A stretch of 64,000 bases of DNA from Chryseobacterium phosphatilyticum. GTDB taxonomy: Bacteria > Bacteroidota > Bacteroidia > Flavobacteriales > Weeksellaceae. Below, in pieces: positions 1 to 9,981 of the stretch. Each line of letters begins with the position of its first letter. The first letter of the stretch is position 1. Location: contig NZ_PPED02000001.1 in NCBI RefSeq assembly GCF_002899825.2, positions 1 to 64,000 on the forward strand, in the 5' to 3' direction. A program made the position numbers and the translations under genes. Below the pieces are notes generated by a model. The model was not told the origin of the DNA, ran no database searches, and saw only the letters and a list, made by a program, of their open reading frames with translations.

Positions 1-1
1 A

Positions 2-376
2 GAAGAGAGACTTTCAGATATTAAACTGAACAGAGACGGCTCTATTATCCTTGCCGGAACCAGCGCTACAGAATTAGGAAAAGAAAACTGGAAGATTATA
101 AAGCTAGGCGATAAACAGGTAGATCAACTGATCCCAAAATATGATATTAAGATCTATCCGAATCCTGTTTCAGAGTATGCTTACGTAGAAATCGGTTTCG
201 ATTTTAAAGAAGCTGAGATTTTGTTGTATGACATGAGCGGAAGACAGCTTCAGAATCTTAAAACGAAGAATAAAGTGACTAAAATAAATACACAGGCGCT
301 GGTGCAGGGTGCTTATTTAGTGATGATAAAAACGGATATGAATAAAACGGCTAATGCTAAGTTGATTAAGAAATAA
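2..376 (+). CDS. 3' end of a T9SS-sorted secreted protein
   Basis: An open frame enters from the left edge and stops at 376, giving about 124 residues. The last ~75 residues begin with the IYPNPVSEYAYVE motif and contain YDMSGRQL, then finish on a basic LIKK tail. That is the T9SS type A C-terminal sorting domain, which targets proteins across the outer membrane for surface attachment or release. The stop lies 2 nt before the ATG of the next gene, so it is probably the first visible member of the Rhs operon. The catalytic or binding part lies outside the window, so no function beyond secretion can be given. Confidence 0.85.
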   Translation, partial: EERLSDIKLNRDGSIILAGTSATELGKENWKIIKLGDKQVDQLIPKYDIKIYPNPVSEYAYVEIGFDFKEAEILLYDMSGRQLQNLKTKNKVTKINTQALVQGAYLVMIKTDMNKTANAKLIKK

Positions 377-378
377 AC

Positions 379-3300
379 ATGAAAAAGAATAAAATATTAT
401 TATTGGCTCTTAGTATTGCCAGTCACTATTATTGGGCACAACTAGATGGACCTCCCCTTGCTCCTTTAAAAGTAAAGGCGCCTAATGTAGATGCTATCTC
501 GGTATTTAATTTCATAGAAAGCCCTGTTTCTCTTCATACAGGATTGGTTAATATAAGCTATCCTATATATGAGATTAAAACAAAGGGACTAACTATTCCT
601 ATTAATCTAAGTTATTTTTCCAGAGGAGTCAGAATTGAAGATATTGCTTCATCCGTAGGGATGGGCTGGAGCCTTAATTATGGAGGTATGATAAGCCGGC
701 AAATCCGCGAGGTGGCAGATGAAGAAGGAGGTTATGGTTATTTGAATAACAATGTATACAATGGCTTTTTTACCGATAATGAGGAAAGGAAGAAAGTCAT
801 GCAACGGATGAACAGTGCGGAATTAGGAAAAATATATGATCTTGTACCCGATCAGTTTTACTTTTCAACAGCTGAAAATTCTGGAAAATTTATTTTAGAC
901 AGATATGATAAAAAAGCTGTTCAACAACCCTATACTGATATAAAAATAGAACCGGACTGGAGCCAGGGCTCTGTTCTTCACAGCTGGCTTATCACAGATA
1001 CAAAAGGAAACAGATATTATTACGGAAGGAATGCTGAAAAAAATATTAATTATGAAAGTGTTATTAGAACACGAAATTTTAGACAAAAGCATCCATTTGC
1101 TCAGATTGCAACTCTTGATAATATAGAAAGCATAGATCCTGATAGTTGGTATCTTCAAAAAATAATAACTCCTTATAATGATACTATTACATATAATTAT
1201 ACCAAAGATGAGGTAAAATATTACAAAAAAAATTATGACCAACAAATTATGCCATGCCTTGCTCCATGTGATAATCCTCCTGATAATGCAGGAACAATTT
1301 ATACTTTTTTTTCTGATGTAAATGAAGATAAATATTCTTTAGAGTCCATTGAATTTCCACAGGGAAAGGTACAATTTGTGACAGGAAGTACTGGACGACT
1401 AGATGTAAACCATGGTTTCCCATTGGAGAAAATTATAGTTTACGATAAGTATAATAAGCCCGTAGAATCTCATACATTCACCTATAGTTATTTTGATGCA
1501 GCACCAAATTTTTTAAGTACAAACGTAATATTAGTAAATAAGGATCCTAGTTCACTGAAAAGGATGTTTTTGACAGAAATTAAAAAAGAAGGATGGAGTA
1601 ATAATTCTCCTGTTTTAATTGAAAAGACTAAATATAACTATAATTACGGTGAAAAAAACGCATTACCGGATCGCTTTTCAACTTCTAAAGATTTATGGGG
1701 ATATTATAACAATCAGAACAATAGTACATTTGATCATTTTTACGATCATCAGGGGGTAATAACTAACAGAACGACCAGTGAAACCCATTCAAAAGTTGGT
1801 ATTCTTACCTCAATAGAATTACCTACTGGAGAAAAAAGAGTGTTTGAATATGAGAACAACAAATTACTTGCTCCCTATTTTAATTACAGTAAAATTGCTG
1901 GTTTTCCTAATGTAGACGGTTTAGGATATAACTATGGACCCGGGCAAAGAATAAGGTCGATAAAATATTATGATGGTAATGAATTAAAGCTACAAAAAAC
2001 ATATGATTATACATCTGGTTCAGGAAAGTTATTCGGACTTCGAGAATACAGAGCTATATTAGGATACAAAAGTTTCCCCGCGGTAGGTCCCATTCCCATT
2101 CTTGATCCGGACGGAGTAATGGGTGGAGATCTTAATTCAGCTCTTGAATCCAGGGATTTTGGATATGAATATGTCACAGAATATTTTGGGAATTCTTCGA
2201 GTAATATCGGTAAAATAGATTACACATTCAGTAATCATCCCGATACATGGAATTTTACAGATTATCCTTTTCACTGGGCTAATGATAATAACTGGTTAAG
2301 AGGATTACTTCTGAACCAAAAATATTATGAAAGTAAAAACAATCAATATGTTGTTGTACAGGAAATAGACAACCATTATAAAATTGGTGGCTACAATTAT
2401 CCTGATATAGCTGATTTGGTGGGTCCGGTACCTGGTGGTTTCGCTTTATCTTCTGTTGTTTTTGATTATGAGAAAACCAATTATTTATATAAGACCCCTT
2501 TGGCGAAAATTTATTTAGATAAAAGGATAAGTGCTGGTTTAGCTCAAACTGGAACCAACCCTTCATATCTGATACATATAGATAATACAAATAATAATCG
2601 GAGATGGTATTATAAACCTTATTTCTTTACTGCGGGAAAAATAGAAAAAGATGAAACAGTAGTCACTTCCTATTATGGCAATAATCAAATAACTACGAAA
2701 ACAAAATATACATACCCTTCATACTCCAATAATATTTCTATAGTAAAGAACGAAGGCACCGACGGAAGCATATTAGAAACTAATTATAATTACGCTCAGG
2801 AAAAAGGTCATCAACTAATGATCAGTAAGAATATGGTAGGTATACCATTGGAAACTGTGACATCTAAAACAACAGGTAACGTTACTAAAACGATCTCTAA
2901 GGTTGAGACTTTTTATCCACCAGCTATTCCTAGTGCACAAACCGGAAATCTGGTATTACCACTATCAGTAAGGTCTTTTAATATTCAGAATCCTACCGAT
3001 ATCAATAGGGCAACTACAGACATCACCTATGATCAATACGATATCAAGGGAAATCTGCAGCAGTATACGACCAAGGATGGAATATCAACTGTAATCATCT
3101 GGGGATACAATCAAACCCAGCCTATTGCCAAAATTGAGAATGCAAAATTAGCGGATATTGGGCAATCTTTCATCACGGCTATCGTCAATGCCTCCAATAC
3201 GGATGCAGCGGTAGGTGCTAATAATGATGAAACCAACTTATTGAATGCCTTTAATACATTCAGAGGACAATTACCTGGATATAAAATCACGACTTACAGC

Positions 3301-3453
3301 TATGATCCGCTTATCGGGGTCAGAAGCATCACTCCACCATCAGGAATAAGGGAGGTTTATCTTTATGATTCAGCCAACAGACTGAAAGAAATCAGAGAAA
3401 ACAGCCAAACAGGCAATTTATTAAAAGAATTTAAATACAACTACAAACAATAA
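379..3453 (+). CDS. YD/Rhs-repeat-like exported surface protein, 1024 aa
   Basis: The protein starts with a signal peptide (about residues 1-20, ending at WAQ). The N-terminal third has the layout seen in Bacteroidota Rhs-locus proteins: SPVSLHTGLVNISYPIYEI, then GVRIEDIASSVGMGWSLNYGG. The body is rich in Tyr/Asp/Asn strands of YD-repeat type. Its C-terminus (YLYDSANRLKEIRENSQTGN) is a typical YD repeat, but no Rhs core and no toxin tip follow. It sits 2 nt after the T9SS protein and 13 nt before the tail-fibre-like gene, so co-transcription is likely. A shell or scaffold partner for the downstream Rhs toxin is inference. Confidence 0.7.
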   Translation: MKKNKILLLALSIASHYYWAQLDGPPLAPLKVKAPNVDAISVFNFIESPVSLHTGLVNISYPIYEIKTKGLTIPINLSYFSRGVRIEDIASSVGMGWSLNYGGMISRQIREVADEEGGYGYLNNNVYNGFFTDNEERKKVMQRMNSAELGKIYDLVPDQFYFSTAENSGKFILDRYDKKAVQQPYTDIKIEPDWSQGSVLHSWLITDTKGNRYYYGRNAEKNINYESVIRTRNFRQKHPFAQIATLDNIESIDPDSWYLQKIITPYNDTITYNYTKDEVKYYKKNYDQQIMPCLAPCDNPPDNAGTIYTFFSDVNEDKYSLESIEFPQGKVQFVTGSTGRLDVNHGFPLEKIIVYDKYNKPVESHTFTYSYFDAAPNFLSTNVILVNKDPSSLKRMFLTEIKKEGWSNNSPVLIEKTKYNYNYGEKNALPDRFSTSKDLWGYYNNQNNSTFDHFYDHQGVITNRTTSETHSKVGILTSIELPTGEKRVFEYENNKLLAPYFNYSKIAGFPNVDGLGYNYGPGQRIRSIKYYDGNELKLQKTYDYTSGSGKLFGLREYRAILGYKSFPAVGPIPILDPDGVMGGDLNSALESRDFGYEYVTEYFGNSSSNIGKIDYTFSNHPDTWNFTDYPFHWANDNNWLRGLLLNQKYYESKNNQYVVVQEIDNHYKIGGYNYPDIADLVGPVPGGFALSSVVFDYEKTNYLYKTPLAKIYLDKRISAGLAQTGTNPSYLIHIDNTNNNRRWYYKPYFFTAGKIEKDETVVTSYYGNNQITTKTKYTYPSYSNNISIVKNEGTDGSILETNYNYAQEKGHQLMISKNMVGIPLETVTSKTTGNVTKTISKVETFYPPAIPSAQTGNLVLPLSVRSFNIQNPTDINRATTDITYDQYDIKGNLQQYTTKDGISTVIIWGYNQTQPIAKIENAKLADIGQSFITAIVNASNTDAAVGANNDETNLLNAFNTFRGQLPGYKITTYSYDPLIGVRSITPPSGIREVYLYDSANRLKEIRENSQTGNLLKEFKYNYKQ

Positions 3454-3466
3454 AAAAACAGAAATT

Positions 3467-4693
3467 ATGAAAAGAATATTCTCAACAATTGCCGTCATCG
3501 CAGTTTCTTTTACCTACGCTCAAGAAATAGCGTTCGATAAATTGTACAGCAACTCAGATCCTGTCAACTATGTTATAGGTCACTATCCTGTCCAGGGTTC
3601 TGACGGCCTTAAAATCAACTGGCATGGAGGAATAAGATTAGAAGCATCAGCTGGAAAAGGAATTCAGGTATTAAAAGACGGAAATGTAGGCATTGGAATT
3701 CAGGATCCTCATTCCAATTTAGAAGTGGGTGATCAAAACGGGGGTAAAATCACTATTTCAACCGGAGGATCGAGCGCTTCTTCAGCGAACCCTAAATATC
3801 CGACCTTGGAATTTGCAGGATATTTAAACTCTCCTAAAGCAAGAATAACAGCGACTGAAGAAACAGGGAATAAATACGGATCAAAATTCTCGATTTTAGT
3901 AAACGATAACACTAATGCTACCCAATTGGTGGAAAGGTTTTCAATTTTGCAAGATGGAAAAGTGGGAATCGGAACCTCTGCTCCCGTCGAGAGACTTGAT
4001 GTTTCAGGAAATATCATTGCAGGAGCCAGTAGTTCTACTGAAGGGATCAATGCTCTTGCCATACGATATGTGGACGGTTCTCTGAATAACTGGGGATCTC
4101 TCAGAAGTTCAGCGTCTACGTATATGAGCTTTGGAGTAAAGGCAAACGGTTCCAACGTAGGATGGTTATCCAGTAACGGAACCTTAAGCTATGTAAAAGC
4201 TGCGGTTACGCTAGATAATGAAGGATTTAAGTTTATGGCATCCCCTGCTCAGCAAACAGCTTTGAATGTTCCGGTAAACATGAATGAACTTCTTAAAATA
4301 TCTCCTTCCGGAAATGCTTCATTAATAGGAAAACTGGAAGCCAAAGAAATTAAAATCACCCATACGCCAACTGCTGACTTTGTCTTCGAAAGTGATTATT
4401 ATCTTCCCAATTTAGAAGAAGTGGAAAGACATATTAAAGAGAAAAAACACTTACCGGAAATTGCTTCGGCCAAAACCATGGAAAAAGAAGGGGTCAACAT
4501 CGGAAGTTTCCAGATTCAGCTGCTGCAAAAAGTAGAAGAACTGACTCTCTACAGTATTGAGCAAAACAAACAGCTGAAAAACCAGCAGCAAAGAATTCAG
4601 CAGCTGGAAAGAGAAAATACAGAGCTTAAAAACTTACACCAGGAAGTAGAACAGCTGAAAAAGCAATTTCTTACCCTTAAAGCCAACCACTAA
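3467..4693 (+). CDS. tail-fibre-like exported protein with C-terminal coiled coil, 408 aa
   Basis: A signal peptide (residues 1-18, ending YAQ) is followed by short repeats of the type GNVGIGIQDP and GKVGIGTSAP, which occur in phage tail fibres and in many Bacteroidota surface proteins. Near residue 300 lies the segment FVFESDYYLPNLEEVERHI with KHLPEIASA, which resembles the intramolecular-chaperone tail of fibre proteins. The last ~60 residues are a Gln/Leu/Glu-rich heptad coiled coil, so a trimer is plausible. It lies between the YD-repeat gene and the Rhs gene with gaps of 13 and 4 nt. An adhesive or display role is inferred from the operon. Confidence 0.7.
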   Translation: MKRIFSTIAVIAVSFTYAQEIAFDKLYSNSDPVNYVIGHYPVQGSDGLKINWHGGIRLEASAGKGIQVLKDGNVGIGIQDPHSNLEVGDQNGGKITISTGGSSASSANPKYPTLEFAGYLNSPKARITATEETGNKYGSKFSILVNDNTNATQLVERFSILQDGKVGIGTSAPVERLDVSGNIIAGASSSTEGINALAIRYVDGSLNNWGSLRSSASTYMSFGVKANGSNVGWLSSNGTLSYVKAAVTLDNEGFKFMASPAQQTALNVPVNMNELLKISPSGNASLIGKLEAKEIKITHTPTADFVFESDYYLPNLEEVERHIKEKKHLPEIASAKTMEKEGVNIGSFQIQLLQKVEELTLYSIEQNKQLKNQQQRIQQLERENTELKNLHQEVEQLKKQFLTLKANH

Positions 4694-4697
4694 TCCC

Positions 4698-7600
4698 ATG
4701 AATAAAAAAATATGTTCTATTCTCTTATTGGCGGGAACTGTGATGCACTACGGGCAGATTGTCCTCAATGCTCCTCCTACGGCTAATACAGAGGTGTCCG
4801 ATCCCCAGAGCATACGTTTGCTCCCGGGATTCAATTTCAATTCCAACAGCGGAACGTTCAGGGGATATCTGGGAACTTCCGGGAATTCGGGAAATAATCC
4901 TTATGTTCCTGTGGTGGTAGATCCATCTACCAATATCGCGAACACTGAAAATTATATCTATACCCGACAATATCTGGCTCCTACCACGACATCAAATGCT
5001 TCACTCCCACAGATACAGGGAATACAGTTTTTTGACGGATTGGGAAGACCTAAACAAAATGTAAGCATCAAATCTACCCCTGGTGGAAAAGATCTGGTGA
5101 CGGTAATTCCTTATGATGGTTTTGGTCGTCAGGTAGACTCCTGGCTTCCGGTACCCATGGCTTCTCAAAACGGGAATATCCAATCCGGAGTGGAAAGTAC
5201 TGCCACCGCCTACTATCAATCCAATGGGATTAACGACTCCTTTCCGTTTACCCATAAAAACCTGGAAAATTCACCTCTTGACCGCGTGTTAAACGTTAAA
5301 AATCCGGGTGCCGACTGGCAGAATAAACCCGTTAATTTTGGTTATGATGCCAATACGGTAGCGGATGGAGTAAGAAAATTCACCACCACCACGACGTGGG
5401 TAGAAGGAGCTACGAAATCTGTGCTTGGAGAAAACTGGCTGTATTCCGACGGACAGCTTTATAAAAATACGGTCACCGATGAAGACGGCAACAAAACCAT
5501 TGAGTTTAAAAATGGCCAGGGGCAGATCATTATGGTGAAAAAAGAAGATGGCAGCAGCACTTACTACGTTTATAATGAATACGACCAACTGGCTTTTGTA
5601 GTTCCTCCATTAGCCAGTATAAGAGGAGATATTGTTGCCAATACCACCAAACATGATGAATTATGCTATCAATACCGTTATGACGGAAGAGGAAGACTGG
5701 TAGAAAAGAAACTTCCCGGTAAAGGCTGGGAATATATGGTCTATGACAAACAGGACAGGTTGGTAGCGAGTCAGGATGCTAATTTAAAAGCAAAAGGTCA
5801 ATGGCTTTACACCAAATATGATCAGTTTGGAAGAGTGGCTATTACCGGCATCAGTACGGGAAGTAGCAGAGTAACGGAGCAGTCATTGGCAGATCTTCAG
5901 GGATCTAATTTTGTTACACGGCTTTCTACTCCTCTTTTCAACAGACAGGGAATGGATGTGTACTACGGTAATCCCGAAGGAACCTATCCCAAATCCCCAG
6001 CCTGGGTCACGCTATTATCGTTGAACTACTATGATTCTTATCCGGGATATGGTTTTAGTCCGGCTTTTCCTTCCTCTATTCAGGGAGTGCCAACGTTAAC
6101 GGCAACTCCTTCTTCTGACGGAAGAAGTACCAATGGACTTCCCTTGGTGAGTCTGGTGAAAAATATTGAAGATGATAACTGGTCAAAGAACTATACCTAT
6201 TATGATCAGAAAGGAAGAGCCATAGGAGGTTATTCTATCAATCATTTAGGCGGATATACCAAAACAGAAAGTCTGCTGAAATTTTCAGGAAAGCCTGAGT
6301 ATGTCCTTACTTCCCACAAAAGGACTCAAAACGATGCTGAAATCAACATCAAAGAATCTTTTGAATATGACCATCAGGAAAGAGTGGTGAGACACTGGCA
6401 TCAGGTCAACGGAGCGAACAAGGAACTTCTGGCAGAGAATATATACAATGATCTGGGACAATTGCAGGCTAAAAATGTAGGAAATACCACCGGCAGCCCA
6501 CTGCAAAGTGTAAATTACCAATACAATATACGAGGCTGGATGACCAAAATCAATGAGCCGGGTAACCTGCTCAATAAACTTTTTGCCTATGAGCTGAGAT
6601 ATAACAACCCGAACTCCCAGTACAGCGGAACAGCCAGATACAACGGAAATATTTCCCAGGCTGCCTGGATCACCCAAAACGATGCCGTCTTAAGAAATTA
6701 TTCCTATCAGTACGATGGACTGAACCGATTAACAGAAGGTCGCCTATGGGACGCCATGAATCTGGACAGAGGAGAATACACCGAAAGTCTGACCTATGAT
6801 CTCAATGGAAATATGGGCACCCTGAAACGAAAAGGAAGACAATTCCCGGGATACACAGCTCCGGAAAACAGGGATGACCTGGTATATGAATATGCAGGAA
6901 ACCGTTTAACCAAAGTCAATGATATTTCTCAAAACCCTTCAGGATATCCTCTGGGAGGAAAAGCTTTTGGGTATGATGACAACGGAAATATGACCATGCA
7001 GGAAGATAAAGGCCTCACCATCGCCTACAACTACCTGAACTTACCTCAAAGTATTCTTTCTCCACAAGGGAATACTTCATATCTTTACAGTGCTGATGGA
7101 ACCAAGGTGAAAAAGACTTCAGGAAGTAAGGTGGTAGATTACCTGACCGGCTTTCAATATGAAAATAATACACTACAATTCTTCCCAACCTCAGAAGGCT
7201 ACTTTGATTTTGTGAAAAATAAGTATATTTACAACTATACAGATCATTTAGGAAATGTGCGATTGAGTTATATGAACAACGGGTCCGGAGTAGAGATCAT
7301 TGAGGAAAGTAATTATTATCCTTTTGGGGTAAAGCATGAAGGGTATAATATCCTGACTGGGAATGCTGCGTATCAGTACAAGTACAACGGGAAGGAGTTG
7401 CAAGAGACCGGAATGTATGATTATGGAGCAAGAATGTATATGCCGGATCTGGGAAGATGGGGCGTGGTGGATCCACTGGCAGAAAAATCTAGAAGATGGA
7501 GTACTTACAATTATGCTTACAACAATCCTGTTAGGTTTATTGATCCGGATGGAATGCAAGCAGAAGATAAGATTAAGATATTTAATAATGGAGATATAAA

Positions 7601-8237
7601 ACGAACAGTAGATAGTAATCCTTATGATACTATTACTAATGAAGATGAATCTAAATCTATAAAAATTGCTCGTACCAATGTAACAGATACAAACCCAACA
7701 GGAGATTCTCAAATAGGAACTATAAATACAATTCCATTAAAAGTACCTGGAATTGATGAGGCTCCAGGAGGAGAACAGTTTACATTTTTTCAAATTCAGA
7801 ATTATGACGCTGCTACCCAATTCTTTGAATTTGCATCACTTAATACGGATGTTGAATTTAGACAAGAATTGTTTTCTTTCTCCGATGGAGGATCTACTAA
7901 TATGATTACTACAAATGGGATGAAAAATTTAGTTTTTGGAATTAGTGATATTTTTGAAAAAGATTATACATTTTCAGCAGGCCATAATGTTGGAAATTCT
8001 ACAAAAACAGAAATGTCACATTCACATCCTGATGAAAATCCGTTTTGGCCTTCTGGATATAATAATCATGGAAAAGATAGTAATCCTACTTTTACCCCTG
8101 GTTTACCTTGGTACGATAGAAAATCAGCAAACGCCACAAATAATTATGTTTTCAGTAAATATCTGCATAATTTAAACGGTGGTGGCTACATCAAGTATAA
8201 TACAGAAAAAGCAACTTATACAAAAACAAAAAAATGA
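4698..8237 (+). CDS. full-length DUF6443/Rhs polymorphic toxin with JAB-like C-terminal domain, 1179 aa
   Basis: Signal peptide (residues 1-19), DUF6443-type N-terminal region with ENYIYTRQYL and FFDGLGRP (about 75-150), then YD/Rhs repeats to about 820. The Rhs-associated core follows: [31 protein letters not shown] and FIDPDGM near residue 950. The variable toxin tip is residues ~952-1179. It contains HSHP with histidines at 1108 and 1110, a PSG and WYDRKSA with Asp1140, resembling JAB/JAMM-like toxin domains. The His-to-Asp spacing is longer than in classical JAMM enzymes, so the call is tentative. The stop overlaps the next ATG by 4 nt (ATGA), typical of a toxin-immunity pair. It is the only complete Rhs gene of the array. 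Confidence 0.85.
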   Translation: MNKKICSILLLAGTVMHYGQIVLNAPPTANTEVSDPQSIRLLPGFNFNSNSGTFRGYLGTSGNSGNNPYVPVVVDPSTNIANTENYIYTRQYLAPTTTSNASLPQIQGIQFFDGLGRPKQNVSIKSTPGGKDLVTVIPYDGFGRQVDSWLPVPMASQNGNIQSGVESTATAYYQSNGINDSFPFTHKNLENSPLDRVLNVKNPGADWQNKPVNFGYDANTVADGVRKFTTTTTWVEGATKSVLGENWLYSDGQLYKNTVTDEDGNKTIEFKNGQGQIIMVKKEDGSSTYYVYNEYDQLAFVVPPLASIRGDIVANTTKHDELCYQYRYDGRGRLVEKKLPGKGWEYMVYDKQDRLVASQDANLKAKGQWLYTKYDQFGRVAITGISTGSSRVTEQSLADLQGSNFVTRLSTPLFNRQGMDVYYGNPEGTYPKSPAWVTLLSLNYYDSYPGYGFSPAFPSSIQGVPTLTATPSSDGRSTNGLPLVSLVKNIEDDNWSKNYTYYDQKGRAIGGYSINHLGGYTKTESLLKFSGKPEYVLTSHKRTQNDAEINIKESFEYDHQERVVRHWHQVNGANKELLAENIYNDLGQLQAKNVGNTTGSPLQSVNYQYNIRGWMTKINEPGNLLNKLFAYELRYNNPNSQYSGTARYNGNISQAAWITQNDAVLRNYSYQYDGLNRLTEGRLWDAMNLDRGEYTESLTYDLNGNMGTLKRKGRQFPGYTAPENRDDLVYEYAGNRLTKVNDISQNPSGYPLGGKAFGYDDNGNMTMQEDKGLTIAYNYLNLPQSILSPQGNTSYLYSADGTKVKKTSGSKVVDYLTGFQYENNTLQFFPTSEGYFDFVKNKYIYNYTDHLGNVRLSYMNNGSGVEIIEESNYYPFGVKHEGYNILTGNAAYQYKYNGKELQETGMYDYGARMYMPDLGRWGVVDPLAEKSRRWSTYNYAYNNPVRFIDPDGMQAEDKIKIFNNGDIKRTVDSNPYDTITNEDESKSIKIARTNVTDTNPTGDSQIGTINTIPLKVPGIDEAPGGEQFTFFQIQNYDAATQFFEFASLNTDVEFRQELFSFSDGGSTNMITTNGMKNLVFGISDIFEKDYTFSAGHNVGNSTKTEMSHSHPDENPFWPSGYNNHGKDSNPTFTPGLPWYDRKSANATNNYVFSKYLHNLNGGGYIKYNTEKATYTKTKK
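7212..7411 (+). repeat. Rhs core segment, master copy of a ~200-bp repeat
   Basis: This stretch of the full Rhs gene encodes VKNKYIYNYTDHLGNVR through ELQETG. It recurs almost unchanged at 10022-10222, 11630-11830 and 13106-13306, each time as the 5' edge of a headless toxin module. A shorter part is also found at 8797. It is the obvious homology for recombination that would swap toxin tips. Confidence 0.9.
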
Positions 8238-8740
8238 AATTTTTAAACCTTATATTAATAATCTTATTAATATCCTGTAAGGGACAGAATATAGAAAATA
8301 AACAAAATAATTTAAAAAAAATTACCCAGTCATACATCGATTTTAAGAAGAGTATTAGAAAGTTTGATATGGAGAATGATGTTATTTTGATAGGTGCAAA
8401 TTCTATTGATAAGAATTCCTATTGGTTGGATATTGTATTTGATAATAGCTATACTTTATCTGGCATGGACTATAAAGATTTATATCAAATAGATGGACTA
8501 AAGGTTATAATATTTAAAGATTTGGATAAAAGTCAATTGTTGGAAGAGCTTTTCGATAAAATCCCCTACGAGAATCTTAATAAAGCAAAATATAATATGA
8601 CTTATGACTTAGTTCCTTTTCATACGGAGCTTAATAATAAAAATGAAATTTTATCAATAAAATCAAAGTATCCAATAAAAGATATACTTCCTTTTTTAAA
8701 GAAAAATAAAGTAAAATTTTCAAAGGACTACCAAGAATAA
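8234..8740 (+). CDS. lipoprotein immunity candidate for the JAB-like Rhs tip
   Basis: This 168-aa protein has a short hydrophobic signal with lipobox LLISC (Cys15), so it should be a membrane-anchored lipoprotein. It starts inside the stop of the Rhs gene (ATGA overlap) and has no other neighbour on its strand before the next module. The body is Lys/Asp/Asn-rich and matches no family I can name. Its immunity role rests on position and on the regular toxin/small-gene alternation over the next 6 kb. Confidence 0.6.
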   Translation: MKFLNLILIILLISCKGQNIENKQNNLKKITQSYIDFKKSIRKFDMENDVILIGANSIDKNSYWLDIVFDNSYTLSGMDYKDLYQIDGLKVIIFKDLDKSQLLEELFDKIPYENLNKAKYNMTYDLVPFHTELNNKNEILSIKSKYPIKDILPFLKKNKVKFSKDYQE

Positions 8741-8750
8741 TATTACATAT

Positions 8751-8782
8751 ATGAGAGGCTTTCTTTAGGGATAGTCTCTCAT
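8751..8782 (+). terminator. hairpin after the first immunity gene
   Basis: ATGAGAG and CTCTCAT form a 7-bp stem, extended by CT/AG pairs, around a ~12-nt loop, 10 nt after the immunity stop. A U-run is missing, so termination strength is uncertain. It differs from the GC-rich hairpins that end later modules. Confidence 0.4.
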
Positions 8783-8796
8783 TATATTAAGTTCTA

Positions 8797-9644
8797 CAAA
8801 CTACAAGTACAATGGCAAAGAGTTGCAGGAGATGGGAATGTATGATTATGGTGCAAGGATGTATATGCCGGATATAGGAAGATGGGGTGTTACCGATGCA
8901 ATGGCTGAACAATTTAGCTCACTAAGCCCATATAACTATGCGTTAAATACCCCAATTATGGTTGTTGATCCTGATGGGAATTATGCAGTAACCTATACTG
9001 GAGCAGCTGCACAGGAGGCTTTTAGAGCTTATAGAGAAAGTATGTCAATAAACGAAACTTCTAATTATTTTTCAGGATTTAATTTTATGCCTAACTGGCA
9101 CAGAGATGAAAAAGGGAATCTAGTTAAGGATAAAGGAGACAATGTGAAAACGTTAAGAGAATATATAAATAAAAATTATAAAGAAGCAAAACTTACTTCG
9201 TCTGCTGCAAATACTTTATATGCTACGTTAAAAAATGGTAAGGTTAATTTAAACCAGCTAAATCCCGAGACACTAAATCAAAATTTATTTGGATATAACT
9301 ATCCTGGACCTGATAATCCCAAAAAGTACAATGGAGAATCAGATTATTCTGTAGCTCCTACGGAGATTGAAGTTCCTGCATATTTACATGATAAAGACTA
9401 TGACGAATTAGGTGCAAAAGGAGCAAATGGCCTTTTTGCAAATCCTGCAACTATATCTGCTGATAATCGTTTTGTTGAGCGAATGGGAAAACTCTCAGAT
9501 AAGTACCAAAAAGAAGGGAAGTATAAATTGATGCTTCAGTCTACCATAATAGGGAATGGGCTGGGTGCTGCTTCAGCTCCAAAACAAATAATAAGTAAAG
9601 TAAAAGCTGCTATAACAGTTCCATCAATATTAACGCACCCCTAA
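8797..9644 (+). CDS. headless Rhs tip with phospholipase A2-like toxin domain
   Basis: Core homology begins at about 8797 ([10 protein letters not shown]). The first ATG is at 8823, giving 273 aa, and there is no signal peptide or Rhs shell. Residues 1-53 repeat the core tip [18 protein letters not shown] to DPDGN. Residues ~160-220 carry [11 protein letters not shown], then [10 protein letters not shown] (His189-Asp190) and [11 protein letters not shown]. This order matches the parvovirus VP1-type phospholipase A2-like domain, in which the HD pair is catalytic. The domain call is from memory of the motif. As it stands the gene is a silent toxin module that needs recombination onto a full Rhs gene or an unusual start. 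Confidence 0.7.
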
Positions 9645-9646
9645 GT

Positions 9647-9955
9647 ATGAGAAATAGAAAAATTTTATTTAATACAATGCTATTTAGTTTGATTTATGTG
9701 ATATTAGGTACTATTGCAGTAGTTGTAAGCTTTCCTAAATATTCAATTTTAGACTTTGATTATAACAGCCCATTATGGATTCCATTAGTTGTGGTAACCT
9801 TTCCCGTAAATATTACTTTGTTCGGTTTAGTAATGGTTGACAACTCATTTTTATCCATTTTCATACTTCAGACAATAGTTTTTTTAATTTTATGGTTTAT
9901 TTTATACAAATTGGTTTTATACTACTTTAAGCTAAAAAATAATAATAGAAAATAA
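9647..9955 (+). CDS. small membrane protein, immunity candidate for the PLA2-like tip
   Basis: This 102-aa protein has three hydrophobic segments (about 8-28, 43-63 and 68-92) and a basic tail. It begins 2 nt after the toxin stop. A membrane-embedded partner suits a toxin predicted to attack phospholipids, which is inference. No family was recognised. Confidence 0.6.
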   Translation: MRNRKILFNTMLFSLIYVILGTIAVVVSFPKYSILDFDYNSPLWIPLVVVTFPVNITLFGLVMVDNSFLSIFILQTIVFLILWFILYKLVLYYFKLKNNNRK

Positions 9956-9981
9956 ATCTATAACAACAAGCCCTCCCCGCT

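Noticed and set aside
3467..4693. idea that the tail-fibre-like genes mark a prophage
   Set aside because: They carry Sec signal peptides, and no capsid, terminase, portal or integrase genes occur nearby; such fibre-like repeats are common in Bacteroidota surface proteins.
7248..7712. 154-codon minus-strand frame inside the Rhs gene
   Set aside because: It is antisense to the conserved Rhs core, with a Ser/Ile-rich composition and no family features.
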